This document shows, in pieces, positions 62,622 through 64,000 of a DNA stretch of 64,000 bases. This DNA comes from Pedobacter steynii. Lineage in GTDB: Bacteria; Bacteroidota; Bacteroidia; Sphingobacteriales; Sphingobacteriaceae. The stretch lies in NCBI RefSeq assembly GCF_900103665.1, contig NZ_FNGY01000002.1, positions 806,001 through 870,000 of the forward strand, given 5' to 3'. Positions within the stretch are counted from its first letter, which is position 1. The number at the start of each line of letters is the position of its first letter. Both the position numbers and the translations under genes were made by a program. The notes beneath the pieces are model-generated. The model saw nothing but the letters and a program-made list of their open reading frames with translations. It did not search any database and was not told where the DNA came from.

Positions 62622-64000
62622 ATGCGAATGAAAATCTTGTTTAAGTGTTGCTTAATGTTGGCTTTATGGCTCTCTTCGAGCCAGATTTATGCGCAATCGA
62701 AATTTCGGATTGTCTGTGTTGGAAACAGCATCACCTACGGTTCAGGATTAAAAGACCGCTTAAGCGAATCATACCCTGCGAGGTTACAGGCTTTGCTGGG
62801 CAGCAAATATGAGGTGTTGAACTTTGGCGTAAGCGGAGCAACGATGCTGAAAAAAGGGAATAAGCCTTATTGGAATACACCTGAATATCAGCAGGTCATG
62901 AACGCTGCTCCTGACCTGGTTTTCATCAAACTGGGTACCAATGACAGTAAGCAGATCAATCGTGCGGAGATGCCCGGTTTTGAAGCGGATTATAAAGAAA
63001 TGATCCAGGCTTTTAAAGGATTAAGCACGAAGCCAAGGGTGGTTTTGTTACTTCCGATCAAGGCCTTTTCGGATGAGAAATTTGGTATTTCTGGAACTTA
63101 TCTCAAAGCCAGCATGATTCCTGTGATTCAGAAAATCGCCTATGATGAGCAGCTGGAAATATTAGACCTCTATTCCTTGTTTGCGGATAAAGAAGCTTTG
63201 CTGGCCGATAAAATCCACCCCAATGCAACTGGTGATAATTTCATTGCGCTTCGTCTGGAAGCTTTCCTGAAACAGCAGACAAAACCGCTGAAATCACTTG
63301 CCGCCAAACTGAAAACGCCGGTACAAGTAGATTCTTTTTATGGCTATGAAAGCCTGAAATTCTCCTTTCAGGGGCATGAAGCCAGAATTGTTCAACCTAA
63401 AAAAGTAGCCAAAGGGATGCCCTGGATCTGGAGGGCAAGGTTTTGGGGGCATGAACCACAAACGGACATCGCATTGTTAGAAAGAGGTTTTTATTTGGTA
63501 TATTGTGATGTAGCAGAGTTATTTGGCAATGCCGAATCCATTCGCATCTGGAACGATTTTTATGCTTCCCTGCAAAAGATGGGCTTCGCAAAGAAAGCTG
63601 TTCTTGAAGGAATGAGCAGGGGCGGTGTGTATGTCTATAACTGGGCTGCTGCCAATCCTGAAAAAGTAGCTTGTGTATATGCCGATAATCCGGTGCTGGA
63701 CCTTAAAAGCTGGCCTGGAGGAAAAGGCCAGGGGCCTGGAAGTAAAGAAAGCTGGGCAACCTTCCTGAAAGATTATGGTTATCAGACGGAAACGGATGCG
63801 ATGACCTTTAAAGGCAGTCCAATCGATCAGATTGAAGCCATTGTAAAAGGAAAATATCCTATGCTGCATGTTTGCGGCGATATAGATGAGGTGGTTCCGA
63901 TGTCGGAAAACAGCCTTCCCTTCGCGGAAAAGATCAAACTTGCCGGAGGGAATATTCAGATCATTCATAAACCGGAAGGGAAACACCATCCCCACAGTTT
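62622..64000 (+). CDS. SGNH hydrolase fused to an alpha/beta hydrolase, 3'-truncated by the window edge
   Basis: The frame is open from the ATG at 62622 (alternative ATG 62628) to the window end, giving 459 visible residues. A signal peptide (about 1-24, SQIYAQ) leads to an SGNH/GDSL domain at about 28-225: GNSITYGSG with Ser36, GTND, and DKIHPN. An alpha/beta-hydrolase domain follows from about 240, with GMSRGG (Ser332), DIDEVVP and a His-rich C-terminal end GKHHPH. Two serine-hydrolase domains in one chain suggest double deacylation, for example acetyl groups at different positions. It follows the beta-helix gene by 5 bases. The last residues and the stop are outside the window. Confidence 0.85.
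   Translation, partial: MRMKILFKCCLMLALWLSSSQIYAQSKFRIVCVGNSITYGSGLKDRLSESYPARLQALLGSKYEVLNFGVSGATMLKKGNKPYWNTPEYQQVMNAAPDLVFIKLGTNDSKQINRAEMPGFEADYKEMIQAFKGLSTKPRVVLLLPIKAFSDEKFGISGTYLKASMIPVIQKIAYDEQLEILDLYSLFADKEALLADKIHPNATGDNFIALRLEAFLKQQTKPLKSLAAKLKTPVQVDSFYGYESLKFSFQGHEARIVQPKKVAKGMPWIWRARFWGHEPQTDIALLERGFYLVYCDVAELFGNAESIRIWNDFYASLQKMGFAKKAVLEGMSRGGVYVYNWAAANPEKVACVYADNPVLDLKSWPGGKGQGPGSKESWATFLKDYGYQTETDAMTFKGSPIDQIEAIVKGKYPMLHVCGDIDEVVPMSENSLPFAEKIKLAGGNIQIIHKPEGKHHPHS

Noticed and set aside
1..64000. CRISPR arrays, tRNA or rRNA genes, insertion sequences and prophage genes
   Set aside because: I looked for regularly spaced repeats, cloverleaf-like stretches, transposase or integrase motifs and phage structural proteins, and found none.

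Overview
The window is a Bacteroidota chromosome segment, most likely from a Pedobacter-like member of the Sphingobacteriaceae. The support is two SusC/SusD pairs, a hybrid two-component regulator, secreted glycoside hydrolases and lyases with short signal peptides, promoter -7 elements of the TAnnTTTG type, weak Shine-Dalgarno sequences and moderate GC content. I saw no rRNA, tRNA, CRISPR array, prophage or insertion sequence. No gene-free stretch exceeds 300 bases; the longest is 7699-7984, AT-rich with nothing I can name.

Layout. (1) 1-9568 is mixed housekeeping and envelope content: the 3' part of a PorE-like OmpA protein, a small gene remnant, a GntR/UTRA regulator divergent from a mannose-6-phosphate isomerase with a degenerate kinase-like N-terminus, a secreted esterase, a DUF937-OmpA fusion, a Tam-like methyltransferase, an ABM-domain monooxygenase and a C39-like/VKOR/thioredoxin fusion. 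(2) 9681-21209 is a six-gene, same-strand carbohydrate cluster without SusC/SusD: a GH95-like enzyme, a GH116 enzyme, an RbsD/FucU-like lipoprotein, a GH95 fucosidase, an S1 sulfatase and a GH109 enzyme. This set would suit fucosylated, sulfated, GalNAc-containing glycoconjugates or glycolipids. (3) 21293-24623 on the minus strand holds three consecutive secreted proteins I do not recognise. (4) 24841-34870 holds a LytS-type histidine kinase, a large zinc metalloprotease, SusC, SusD and a LytTR response regulator. It reads as a self-regulated RagAB-like protein or peptide utilisation locus. (5) 34965 to the window end is a large polysaccharide utilisation locus (PUL): HTCS regulator, AraC regulator, SusC, SusD, Fas1-like lipoprotein, GH2, GH95, GH31, PL38-like, GH29, GH88, jelly-roll lyase, GH29, PL6, beta-helix protein and an SGNH plus alpha/beta-hydrolase fusion that runs off the end.

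How the PUL should work (inference). The HTCS and AraC proteins sense substrate products and control transport. SusC/SusD and the Fas1-like lipoprotein handle surface binding and import. Three lyases cut uronate linkages, GH88 removes the unsaturated uronic acid, and GH2/GH31/GH29/GH95 trim galactose-, glucuronate- or fucose-type side chains. Esterases remove acyl groups. The substrate therefore looks like a fucosylated, acylated, uronic-acid-rich polysaccharide. No sulfatase is visible in this PUL, but it may continue beyond the window.
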